DNA from: Burkholderiaceae bacterium
Lineage (GTDB): Bacteria; Pseudomonadota; Gammaproteobacteria; Burkholderiales; Burkholderiaceae_F
Reading direction: 5' to 3'
NCBI GenBank assembly: GCA_013696665.1
Contig: JACCYC010000233.1
Coordinates: forward strand, 1 to 30,980
Length of the DNA: 30,980 bases
Below the pieces are notes generated by a model. The model saw nothing but the letters and a program-made list of their open reading frames with translations. It ran no database searches and was not told where the DNA came from. Of the stretch, positions 23,201 to 30,697 are shown one piece after another. The position numbers and the translations under genes were made by a program. Numbering within the stretch: position 1 is the stretch's first letter; the number at the start of each line of letters is the position of its first letter.

Positions 23201-23965
23201 TTAGGGCGCGCTGCTCACGCGCGGCTTTTGCTTTCGGTTGGCCATCAGACGATCGAACAGCCACCGTGGCATCCAGCGCAGCAGCGTAGTCACCCAGCCC
23301 ATTTGCCACGGAATCGTTTGATACCGCACTCCCGCGAGGATCGCGTCGGCCGCGCGTTCGGCGAATACGTCGACGTCGATTAAAAAAGGCATCTGATACG
23401 GATTCTTCTGTGTCATCGCGGTGCGTATGAAACCAGGTGAGATGGTGACGACTTTGATGCCGTACTTCGCCATCTCGACACGCAGACTTTCGCAGTAAAT
23501 AATCGCAGCCGCTTTTGATGCGCAGTAGGCATCCGACCCCGGAAGTCCGCGCACACCAGCCACGCTCGCGATGCCGACCAGCGTGCCGCGTCGCGCAGCC
23601 TTCATGCCCGCAATAAACGGATGGAACGTAATTGCCATGCCGAGCACGTTGGTGTCGAGCACTCGCGCAAACTGCGCGAGGTCTTCATAAAACTCTGTCT
23701 TTACGCCGACCGAAATGCCCGCGTTGGCGATCACGATGTCGATCGGTCCGACCTCCGCCTCGAACGCGTTGGCCGCACTGATCAATGCGTTTGTGTCCGT
23801 GACGTCTGCGACGTACGTGTGATGTTTTCCCGGAAGAGCGGCCTCGACCGCGTCGAGCGCGTCGCCGCGCCGCGCCACCAATCCGAGGCACGCCCCGCGC
23901 TTTGCAAACTCGGAAGCGAGCGCTGCGCCGATCCCGCTGGAAGCGCCAGTGATGAAGACTTTCAC
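23201..23965 (-). CDS. Short-chain dehydrogenase/reductase
   Basis: A 254-residue classical SDR. It has the cofactor motif GASSGIG at residues 7-13, NAGIS, and the catalytic YCASKAA with Ser upstream in GIASVAGVRG. The C-terminal third has VFAERAADAILAGVRYQTIPWQMGW and a hydrophobic WLFDRLM stretch that may touch the membrane. The start is GTG. It follows dsbA by 73 bases on the same strand and ends the argS-SPOR-dsbA-SDR series. The substrate is unknown. Confidence 0.9.
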   Translation of the reverse strand: MKVFITGASSGIGAALASEFAKRGACLGLVARRGDALDAVEAALPGKHHTYVADVTDTNALISAANAFEAEVGPIDIVIANAGISVGVKTEFYEDLAQFARVLDTNVLGMAITFHPFIAGMKAARRGTLVGIASVAGVRGLPGSDAYCASKAAAIIYCESLRVEMAKYGIKVVTISPGFIRTAMTQKNPYQMPFLIDVDVFAERAADAILAGVRYQTIPWQMGWVTTLLRWMPRWLFDRLMANRKQKPRVSSAP

Positions 23966-24038
23966 TCGCGGCGCGAAAGCAATTGCATGCGCCTAAAACA
24001 ACTCGTGCAGCGCCACAGGGGGCAGCAACGATGCGATG

Positions 24039-24698
24039 CTATTTCTTGCGTTCGGCGCGGGCACGCTGGATCAATGCATCGAGAACCACCACGCTGTTCT
24101 CACGCGAACCCGCCATCGACGGCGCGGTGACGTACTTGCCATCGACCGCCATGCTCGGCGTGCCGTCAACTTTGTAGCTGCGCCACAGCTGCCCGGCGCG
24201 GTTCGCACGGGCGCCGACCGAAAACGAGTTATAGGCATCGAGCCACTGCTTGCGATCGATGCCGTTGGTCGCCATGAAGTCGGCAATTTCCTCCGGCTTC
24301 AGCATCGGCATCCTCTTTACCTGAACCGCTTCGAACACCTTCGAGTGCAGCTCGTTTGTTTTGCCCAACGCTTCCAGCGTGTAATAGGTGCGCACGTGTG
24401 GAACGCTCTTATCGTCCCACGAAATCGGAACGCGGCGGTATTCGACGTCGGCGGGAAGAGTCTTCTTCCACGCCTGCAAGGTCGGTTCGTACGCCATGCA
24501 GTGCGGGCACGAGTACTGGAAGAACTCGACGACCTCGATCTTGTTGCCCGACTCGACCGGTTGGGCCGGTGTCACGAAGCGGAAATCCTTGCCTTCCTGC
24601 ATTTGTCTTGCCGATTGCGCCAGCGCGGCTTGCGCAGCGACAAACAAACCCGGGCTGAGAACGATGGTTGTCAATAACTTGCGGCGGCTGCTGAACAT
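24039..24698 (-). CDS. dsbA: Thiol:disulfide interchange protein DsbA
   Basis: Periplasmic oxidase that introduces disulfide bonds into exported proteins. The 219-residue precursor has a signal peptide with a likely cut after ALA27. The thioredoxin fold carries the active site Cys64-Pro-His-Cys67 (EFFQYSCPHCMAYEP). The cis-proline loop is GTPSMAVDGKYV. ATG 24698 has GGAGAG six bases upstream and starts the signal peptide exactly; the open frame further upstream lacks these signs. The CPHC site is the strongly oxidising DsbA type. It lies 112 bases after the SPOR gene. Confidence 0.95.
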   Translation of the reverse strand: MFSSRRKLLTTIVLSPGLFVAAQAALAQSARQMQEGKDFRFVTPAQPVESGNKIEVVEFFQYSCPHCMAYEPTLQAWKKTLPADVEYRRVPISWDDKSVPHVRTYYTLEALGKTNELHSKVFEAVQVKRMPMLKPEEIADFMATNGIDRKQWLDAYNSFSVGARANRAGQLWRSYKVDGTPSMAVDGKYVTAPSMAGSRENSVVVLDALIQRARAERKK

Positions 24699-24810
24699 TC
24701 TTGCTCTCCACACTGGAAATTCTTCGACGTTACGGATGCGACTGCGGTCGTGCATCAATATTGCAATAGAACGCATTTCAGACACCGTGCGATGACAGGG
24801 GTTCGACCCG

Positions 24811-25371
24811 CTATTTCAGACGAACGAGCTGAACGTCGATGCCGTTTTCAGCCATTGTCTTGCGGATCCGGTTGACGTCCTCGAGGTTGCCATAAGGTCC
24901 TAGACGCACGCGATAGAGCGTGTTGCCGTCTTGCTCGCGGGGAAAGACTTTCGCATCGAAACCCAGCAGCGCCAGGCGCGCCCGCATCGAGTCAGCGTCG
25001 TCGGGCGTTCTAAACGCCCCGGCCTGCAACAGAAAGCGTGAATCCTCGGCCGGGAACACGTTGCCCTTTTCCGCGGGCGGAGGTGCCGCCTTCGGGTCGG
25101 TGGCAGGATCGCTCTTGGGGGGTTCCGGTGCGACCACTTTCGCTGGAACTTGGCTGTAAAGCGACTTGTTTGGATCGGGCAGTTGACCGCCTGCCGATGG
25201 CGGCAGCACGCTTTCGCTGGCCGGTCGCACTTTGTTGACGAACGGTACTGGCGCATTGGTGATGAACAGGGCGACCGCGACCGCAATCGCGAGCCCGAGC
25301 ACCAGTCCAGCGATGAAGCCGACCAACGTCGTACCGCGTTGGACTGAACGTTGCACCATCAAAGGTCTCAT
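24811..25371 (-). CDS. SPOR-domain membrane protein (FtsN/DedD-like)
   Basis: A 186-residue protein with a short cytoplasmic head, one transmembrane helix (LVGFIAGLVLGLAIAVAVALFI), a Pro/Ala/Lys-rich periplasmic linker, and a C-terminal SPOR domain of about 75 residues (FLLQAGAFRTPDDADSMRARLALLGFDA ... YRVRLGPYGNLEDV). SPOR domains bind denuded septal peptidoglycan, so a role in cell division is expected. ATG 25371 is my choice; ATG 25359 is nearly as good, and neither has a strong Shine-Dalgarno. It is 43 bases after argS. FtsN itself is usually longer, so I leave the symbol blank. Confidence 0.9.
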   Translation of the reverse strand: MRPLMVQRSVQRGTTLVGFIAGLVLGLAIAVAVALFITNAPVPFVNKVRPASESVLPPSAGGQLPDPNKSLYSQVPAKVVAPEPPKSDPATDPKAAPPPAEKGNVFPAEDSRFLLQAGAFRTPDDADSMRARLALLGFDAKVFPREQDGNTLYRVRLGPYGNLEDVNRIRKTMAENGIDVQLVRLK

Positions 25372-25414
25372 TTCTGTCAGCAAACGAATCCTTAACCGAC
25401 CCGGTATCCGCAAT

Positions 25415-27151
25415 TCACATGCGCTGGGGCGCTGAAACGCCGATCAGTCTCAGGCCGTTGGCAAGCACCTGGCGTGTAGCCAGCAACAACGCGAGCCGTG
25501 CATTGCGAGCCGCAGCATCATCAACCAAAACGCGCTCAGCATTGTAGTAGCCGTGAAAATCCGCGGCGAGCTCTCGGAGGTACGAGGCAACCTGATGCGG
25601 CGCGAGCTCCGCCGTCGCGGCGGCGATCACCGTGGGATAGGCGGCGAGCCGACTCATCAGCGCTCGTTCCCGCGCGCTTTGCAACGGTGCCAGGTCGGCG
25701 CGCGGTCCAGCTGCCACGTCGGGACGCCCGAACCCTTTTTCTTCCGCCTGCGCGAACACTGAGCAGACGCGGGCGTGGGCGTACTGCACGTAATAGACCG
25801 GGTTCTCCTCCGACTTCGAGATTGCCAGGTCGACGTCGAACACAAACTCGGCATCGGCCTTGCGCGACACCAGAAAAAAACGCGCCGCATCGCGACCAAC
25901 CCAGTCGAGCAGATCATGGAGCGTGACATAGGTGCCTGCGCGCTTGCTCATCTTTACTTCTTCGCCGCCCTTGGTGATGCGCAGCATCTTGTGCAGCAGA
26001 TAGTCCGGAAATCCTTGCGGAACGGTCACGCCCAGCGACTGGGCTGATGCCTGCAGTCCGGCGCGCACTCTCGCCACGGTTCCATAGTGATCGCTGCCTT
26101 GCACGTTGATCACCTTGTCGAAGCCGCGCTGCAGCTTCGTGATGTGATAGGCCACATCGGGCACGAAGTAGGTATAGCTGCCGTCGGACTTTCGCATCAC
26201 GCGATCCTTGTCATCGGCGGGCGGTCCACCGAGCCCGCCGCTGACGTCGATTGCCGAGGTTTTAAGCCACATCGCGCCTTCGTGCTCGTAGGCCATACCG
26301 GAAGCTGCAATGGCATCCACGGTCGCCTGGACTTTATGCTCGCTGTACAGCGAAGATTCCAGAAAAAAGCTGTCGAAACGAATCCCGAGCGCTGCCAGAT
26401 CGTGATCCTGCTCGTTTCGCAGGTACGCCACGGCGAAGCGTTGAATTGCGTCGAGGTCCTCGACATTCCCGCTTGCAATCAACGCGGCGCCCTCGCGCTC
26501 CACCGTGGCGTGTGCCAGGTAATCGCGCGCGATCTCGCTGATGTATTCGCCGCGATAGCCGCCTTCCGGAAAGGCCGCAGTTTCGCCGGCGAGTTCACGT
26601 GCGCGCGCTTGAACCGATAGCGCCAGATTTGCGATCTGCACGCCGGCATCGTTGTAATAGAACTCGCGTGTGACCTGCCACGCCTGCGCCGCAAGCAGGT
26701 TGGCGATTGCATCGCCCAGCGCCGCCTGCCGAGCGTGACCCAAGTGCAGGGGCCCGGTCGGATTGGCGGACACGAACTCGACCATGACTCGCTCGCCCTC
26801 GTGCGTGCGTGTGGTTCCGAAACAATCTCGTGCGTCGAGCACCGTGTGCACCACGCGGTGCTTTGCCGCTGCAGTCAGCCGAAGATTTATGAAGCCTGGG
26901 CCCGCAATCTCGACAGCGTCAACCAACTCAACCGAATCAGGGTTGTCGCGCAGCGCGGACACAATAGCCTCAGCCACCTCGCGCGGATTTTTCTTCTGTG
27001 ACTTTGCGATCTGCAGCGCAACGTTGGTCGCAACATCCCCATGCGCTTCGATTTTCGGTCGTTCCAGAGTGACCGGCACCGGCGCTACCCCGATGCTTAC
27101 AAGCGCCGCGTCAATCAGACGGATCAATTGTTGTTGTTGTTCTGCAAGCAT
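25415..27151 (-). CDS. argS: Arginyl-tRNA synthetase
   Basis: Charges tRNA-Arg. The 578-residue class Ia enzyme has the N-terminal Add1 domain ending in EIAGPGFINLRL. The HIGH motif is HLGH at 136-139 inside VSANPTGPLHLGHARQAALGD, and the KMSKR motif is at 400-404 (EVKMSKRAGTYVTL). The DALR anticodon-binding domain fills the C-terminus. A run of glutamines (residues 5-8) is coded by a repeated triplet right after the start. The tail ends SAPQRM, where the usual ArgS C-terminus ends in a similar Met. It heads the minus-strand series with the SPOR protein, dsbA and SDR. Confidence 0.97.
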   Translation of the reverse strand: MLAEQQQQLIRLIDAALVSIGVAPVPVTLERPKIEAHGDVATNVALQIAKSQKKNPREVAEAIVSALRDNPDSVELVDAVEIAGPGFINLRLTAAAKHRVVHTVLDARDCFGTTRTHEGERVMVEFVSANPTGPLHLGHARQAALGDAIANLLAAQAWQVTREFYYNDAGVQIANLALSVQARARELAGETAAFPEGGYRGEYISEIARDYLAHATVEREGAALIASGNVEDLDAIQRFAVAYLRNEQDHDLAALGIRFDSFFLESSLYSEHKVQATVDAIAASGMAYEHEGAMWLKTSAIDVSGGLGGPPADDKDRVMRKSDGSYTYFVPDVAYHITKLQRGFDKVINVQGSDHYGTVARVRAGLQASAQSLGVTVPQGFPDYLLHKMLRITKGGEEVKMSKRAGTYVTLHDLLDWVGRDAARFFLVSRKADAEFVFDVDLAISKSEENPVYYVQYAHARVCSVFAQAEEKGFGRPDVAAGPRADLAPLQSARERALMSRLAAYPTVIAAATAELAPHQVASYLRELAADFHGYYNAERVLVDDAAARNARLALLLATRQVLANGLRLIGVSAPQRM

Positions 27152-27174
27152 GTTGACGCGCTACAAAGCCGGCG

Positions 27175-27180
27175 ATTCTA
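27175..27180 (-). promoter_or_regulatory. Possible argS promoter -10 element
   Basis: Read on the minus strand this is TAGAAT, a five-of-six match to the sigma-70 -10 box, 23 bases before the argS ATG. I see no good -35 at the usual distance. Confidence 0.35.
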
Positions 27181-27204
27181 CCGGCCGCGGCTGTGTCACC
27201 TCAC

Positions 27205-27210
27205 TAGAAT
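27205..27210 (+). promoter_or_regulatory. Possible promoter -10 element of the glyoxalase-like gene
   Basis: TAGAAT ends only six bases before the ATG at 27217, so a transcript from it would begin at or next to the start codon. No Shine-Dalgarno sequence is visible before this ATG. No -35 match is seen either, so the element is tentative. Confidence 0.3.
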
Positions 27211-27216
27211 GTAACC

Positions 27217-27885
27217 ATGATCCGCAGTGAACTCGACCATATCGTCGTTGCATGCGCCGACTTGGACACCGGCATCGATTACATCGAACAGCAAGTGGGT
27301 GCACGCCCGAGCCCTGGGGGTTCGCATGTCGCGATGGGCACCCACAACGCGCTGCTGAAACTTGGGCCGCGCAGCTACCTGGAAGTAATCGCAATCGATC
27401 CGAATGGCGCGCCGCCTTCGCGGCCGCGCTGGTTTGCGCTCGACGAGCCCGAGATGCAGGCGCAGCTGGCGGTGGCTCCGCGGCTGATCACATGGGCGGT
27501 GCGCTGCGAATCACTGGCAACTGCGTGCGCGCGCGTGTCCGACCTCGGCGAGATCATGTCGATGCAGCGTGGCCTGTTTCGCTGGAAAATCGCGGTCCCC
27601 GATAGTGGCGCTTTGCCGTGGGGCGGCATCCTGCCAGCCGCGATTCAGTGGCTTCCTGACGAAGGCGACCCGACGACCACACCGCATCCCTGCGGCACAC
27701 TCGCCGACAGTGGGTGCGAGTTGGTACGGCTGCAGCTGTCACACCCCGCCGCTGTTCTAGGCTCGAGCGGCATCGTGGGCATGTTCCGAGGCTTGAAAAT
27801 CGTTGGACCGGTAGACCTGACTCCAGGGCCCAAGATGCTGGCTGCCACCATTCGCACGCCAGTGGGCGAAATCGTACTGCGCTAG
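27217..27885 (+). CDS. Glyoxalase-like (VOC) domain protein
   Basis: A 222-residue protein starting SELDHIVVACADLDTGIDYIEQQVGARPSPGG, the first beta-alpha-beta unit of a vicinal-oxygen-chelate fold, with the metal-ligand His in LDHIVV. THNALLKLGPRSYLEVIAID gives the second metal-ligand region with Glu. The rest matches the extended glyoxalase_3 type (PF13468-like, from memory), which has no assigned reaction. It is divergent from argS across 65 bases, and its stop overlaps the stop of the convergent asparaginase gene within a shared CTAG. Confidence 0.87.
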   Translation: MIRSELDHIVVACADLDTGIDYIEQQVGARPSPGGSHVAMGTHNALLKLGPRSYLEVIAIDPNGAPPSRPRWFALDEPEMQAQLAVAPRLITWAVRCESLATACARVSDLGEIMSMQRGLFRWKIAVPDSGALPWGGILPAAIQWLPDEGDPTTTPHPCGTLADSGCELVRLQLSHPAAVLGSSGIVGMFRGLKIVGPVDLTPGPKMLAATIRTPVGEIVLR

Positions 27886-28874
27886 TGACCGATGAGTTTC
27901 AGCACCGGCACGACGCCACCGGTTTCGATACCGCGATAATTACGAATCGGCGGGCAGTCATAGACGGCGAGCGGAGTTCCACTCGGATCGTCGAGCAGAT
28001 CAAGTTGTTCCAGTACTTCAACGGTTGCCGCGTTCACTGCGCGTGAGTTGCCATCTGCAATCCGTATTGCAATCCCGAGGCCTTGCGACCGGACTCCGAT
28101 CGCCTGCATACCGTCGGCGCCTACCTTGCTAATCCAGTCGCCACGGCCGCTTTGCATAATTGCCAGGTCCGCGCGGCGCGTGCCCGAAACGAGGTCGGGA
28201 TGATGGGCCATTGCGAATGTGATCGCCTTCGATTCTGGCGTCTCTTCTGCAGCAATCCATGCATACAACTCGGCGAGGCGCTTCAGAGGCATCGCAAAGT
28301 TCGGCGCGCTGCAACCGTCGATCGCCTGCGCCAGCGTGTCCCCGTGCGCAAAACGCGATGCCGTGGTGCGGATGCGCTGCTGCAGTGGGTGTCCGCTGTC
28401 CAGATAATTCTCGACCGGGAGCCGGTGCAGGCGGCAGTAAGCCAAAAAGCCGGCATGCTTGCCAGAGCAGTTGTGATGCAGCGAGCTCCATGCAACGCCA
28501 GTGGGCGCAGGTGTCTCGGTCGCTGCAAAATAGCTTGGAGCATGACATCCGCACTGCAACGCCGACTCGTCCAGTCCGACGCGGGCCAGGATGCGTTGCA
28601 CGACCGATACGTGCACGGCTTCTCCATTGTGACTGGCGCACATCAGCGCCAGCTCGTGCGAGCCAAAGCCGTAGTGCGCCAGCCCGCCGTCTTCAACAAA
28701 CGGTAGTGCTTGCAGCGGTTTCAGCGAGCTGCGTGTGAAGTTGATCGACTCGGGATCACCGGCCGATGCGACCAGCCGGCCGTTGGTGTCAACGACGGCG
28801 ATCGATCCGTAATGCACGCATTCGGTGGTTCCGCCACGCGTGGTCTCGACCAGGGGAACGTGACGCGGGCTCAT
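27882..28874 (-). CDS. L-asparaginase, class 3 (Rhizobium etli AnsA/PF06089 type)
   Basis: Hydrolyses asparagine to aspartate and ammonia. The 330-residue protein starts VPLVETTRGGTTECVHYGSIAVVD, typical of the family also called asparaginase II. Residues reported as functional in the R. etli enzyme ReAV are matched: the Ser-Lys pair in SLKP (Ser49-Lys52), Ser81 in CASHNGE, the zinc ligands Cys136 and Lys139 in HNCSGKHAGF and Cys188 in DGCSAPNF, and a lysine in WISKVGADG. There is no signal peptide, so it acts in the cytoplasm. The ATG abuts a GC hairpin that may hold the ribosome binding site. It lies 25 bases after the ferritin-like gene. Confidence 0.93.
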   Translation of the reverse strand: MSPRHVPLVETTRGGTTECVHYGSIAVVDTNGRLVASAGDPESINFTRSSLKPLQALPFVEDGGLAHYGFGSHELALMCASHNGEAVHVSVVQRILARVGLDESALQCGCHAPSYFAATETPAPTGVAWSSLHHNCSGKHAGFLAYCRLHRLPVENYLDSGHPLQQRIRTTASRFAHGDTLAQAIDGCSAPNFAMPLKRLAELYAWIAAEETPESKAITFAMAHHPDLVSGTRRADLAIMQSGRGDWISKVGADGMQAIGVRSQGLGIAIRIADGNSRAVNAATVEVLEQLDLLDDPSGTPLAVYDCPPIRNYRGIETGGVVPVLKLIGH

Positions 28875-28890
28875 GCGGCGCCTGCGCCGC
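28875..28890 (-). promoter_or_regulatory. Hairpin directly before the asparaginase start codon
   Basis: On the minus strand GCGGCG pairs with CGCCGC around a CAGG loop, and the right arm ends immediately before the ATG. The only Shine-Dalgarno-like bases (AGG) are in the loop, six bases from the ATG. It may modulate translation or be chance structure. Confidence 0.35.
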
Positions 28891-28899
28891 GGAAAACGT

Positions 28900-29781
28900 T
28901 TACGCCGGCAGGGGGCCCGCGGCGCCTGGTTCGGCGGCAGCTTTCAGCCGTGCCGAGATTTCCTTGCGATAACGGTTTAAATCCTGCACCGATGTGAAAG
29001 TGCGCTCGAACAGCAGCGACAGGTTGTGCAGAATCCGCTCGACGACCTTTGTCTCCCATTCTTTATCGAATCTTATTTGTTCATCGAGCCAGTGTTCGAG
29101 CCAGCCCGGGTCGGGGAGGCGCGATTGTACGGTGTCATGCGGAAAAAGCGACTCGTTTACGTGCAGATTGGTAGGGTGCAGCGCCTTGTCTGTGCGCTTC
29201 GCCGAAGCCATTAGCACGCCAATTTTTGCAAACGCCGCGCGCGCTGTGTCGCCGAGTTCTCCCAGCGACTTCTTCATGTAGCGCAGGTAAGCGCCACCGT
29301 GACGCGCCTCATCTTGTGACAACAACCGATAAATAACCTTGATCACCGGTTCGGTATGCCAGTCCGACGCGCGGCGATACCAGTGGTTCAACCGAATCTC
29401 TCCGCAAAAATGCATCATCAGAGTCTCGAGCCGCGGTGCCGGGTCAAATTCGAATCGCACCGCATGCAGCTCGTCCTCGCTTGGCACCAGGTCAGGCCGA
29501 AAGCGCCGCAGGTACTCCATCAGCACCAACGCGTGTTTTTGCTCTTCGAAAAACCACACCGACATGAACGCGGAGAAGTCAGAATCGCCGCGGTTATCAC
29601 GCAAAAACATTTCGGTTGCGGGCAGCGCTGACCACTCCGTGATGGCATTCATCTTGATCGTCTGCGCCTGCTCCTCGGACAGCTTGCCGGCGTCGAAATC
29701 GCCCCATGGAACGTCAGTTTCCAGGTTCCAGCGGACCGATTCGAGCGATCTGAACAATTCCGGGTACAACAGGGGGGCCAT
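28900..29781 (-). CDS. Ferritin-like diiron protein, acyl-ACP desaturase-like
   Basis: A 293-residue, mainly helical protein with a complete set of diiron ligands: Glu49 in AITEWSALP, Glu80 and His83 in WFFEEQKHALVLMEYL, Glu128 in CGEIRLNHW, and Glu158 and His161 in SQDEARHGG. The four-helix pattern with two ExxH motifs is shared by ferritin-like oxygenases and soluble acyl-ACP desaturases (FA_desaturase_2). The FEEQKHA segment resembles the EENRH of the latter. The substrate is unknown. ATG 29781 has GGAGAG six bases upstream and is preferred over GTG 29793. The gene precedes the asparaginase gene by 25 bases. Confidence 0.85.
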   Translation of the reverse strand: MAPLLYPELFRSLESVRWNLETDVPWGDFDAGKLSEEQAQTIKMNAITEWSALPATEMFLRDNRGDSDFSAFMSVWFFEEQKHALVLMEYLRRFRPDLVPSEDELHAVRFEFDPAPRLETLMMHFCGEIRLNHWYRRASDWHTEPVIKVIYRLLSQDEARHGGAYLRYMKKSLGELGDTARAAFAKIGVLMASAKRTDKALHPTNLHVNESLFPHDTVQSRLPDPGWLEHWLDEQIRFDKEWETKVVERILHNLSLLFERTFTSVQDLNRYRKEISARLKAAAEPGAAGPLPA

Positions 29782-29829
29782 CGGGCTCTCCACGCTGCCG
29801 CAAAATGGGCCGCGTAACAGTTATTCGGG

Positions 29830-29858
29830 GTGATACACCACTCGCCGTCCCGGAGCAA
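29830..29858 (-). promoter_or_regulatory. Possible promoter of the ferritin-like gene
   Basis: On the minus strand TTGCTC (29853-29858) and TATCAC (29830-29835) are separated by 17 bases, a partial match to a sigma-70 promoter. It lies in the 92-base gap after folE2. Transcription would start about 40 bases before the ATG. Confidence 0.28.
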
Positions 29859-29873
29859 ACGGCATGCGCGACA

Positions 29874-30683
29874 CTATCCAACGCCCGCACCACGCTTATC
29901 GTCGGTAATCAAGGCGTAGGCCGAGTGGTTGTGAATTGACTCAAAATTCTCAGCTTCAACCGTATAGGCCAGGATTCTCGCGTCCTTGTTGAGTGCCAAC
30001 GCGACGTCACGCACGACATCTTCAACGAATTTAGGATTGTTGTAGGCACGCTCGGTCACGTATTTTTCGTCAGGGCGCTTTAGCAGCCCCCAAAGCTCGC
30101 ACGAGGCGGCGTCTTCGGCGATTCGAATCTGTTCTTCCACCGTTACCGAGCTGGCCAGCTCGGCGGTTATCGAGATATGCGAGCGCTGGTTATGCGCGCC
30201 AAAGTCCGAAACTTTCTTGCTGCAGGGACACAGGCTCGTTACGGGGACCACAACCTTCTGCCGAAAGCGCGGTGCTGCGCCTCCGGTCTCCGCCGTAAAG
30301 GTCAATTGATAGTCCATCAGGCTTTCAACGCCGGAAACGGGCGCGGTCTTGCGCACAAAAAACGGTAACCGCATTTCGATGTACCCGCGGCGTGCATCGA
30401 GGCGCTCGACCATCCGGGCAAGCAGGCCGGTGACCGATGTCATTGATAAAGGTTCGGCATCACTTTGCAGCACATCGATAAAACGCGACATGTGCGTGCC
30501 TTTTTGATCGGCCGGCAAAGCGACGTACATATCGATTGAAGCGACTGATGGCTGCGGGCCGAATGCACTCGCTACGTGTACCGGATACGTCAACGACTTG
30601 ATGCCGACCCGTTGAATGACCAGATTCCGCGCGTCAGCGCTCGACTGTACGTCGGGCAGAAAAAGGTCATCGGCAGCGTTCAT
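29874..30683 (-). CDS. folE2: GTP cyclohydrolase I, FolE2 type (GCYH-IB)
   Basis: Converts GTP to 7,8-dihydroneopterin triphosphate, the first step of folate and related pterin synthesis. The 269-residue protein belongs to the FolE2 family, which can work with metals other than zinc. The active-site stretch is VPVTSLCPCSKKVSDFGAHNQRSH, with Cys152/Cys154 and His164. The C-terminus has FESIHNHSAYA, another signature. MNAADDLFLPDVQSSAD is a typical beginning. It follows the glutathione peroxidase gene by 14 bases. In many bacteria folE2 is under Zur control when folE is also present, but I see no obvious Zur box here. Confidence 0.96.
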   Translation of the reverse strand: MNAADDLFLPDVQSSADARNLVIQRVGIKSLTYPVHVASAFGPQPSVASIDMYVALPADQKGTHMSRFIDVLQSDAEPLSMTSVTGLLARMVERLDARRGYIEMRLPFFVRKTAPVSGVESLMDYQLTFTAETGGAAPRFRQKVVVPVTSLCPCSKKVSDFGAHNQRSHISITAELASSVTVEEQIRIAEDAASCELWGLLKRPDEKYVTERAYNNPKFVEDVVRDVALALNKDARILAYTVEAENFESIHNHSAYALITDDKRGAGVG

Positions 30684-30697
30684 TCAGATACGCCCGG

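Noticed and set aside
27128..27140. TTG triplet repeat as a phase-variation tract
   Set aside because: It codes the in-frame glutamine run at the ArgS N-terminus; the triplet unit cannot shift the frame and the run is short.
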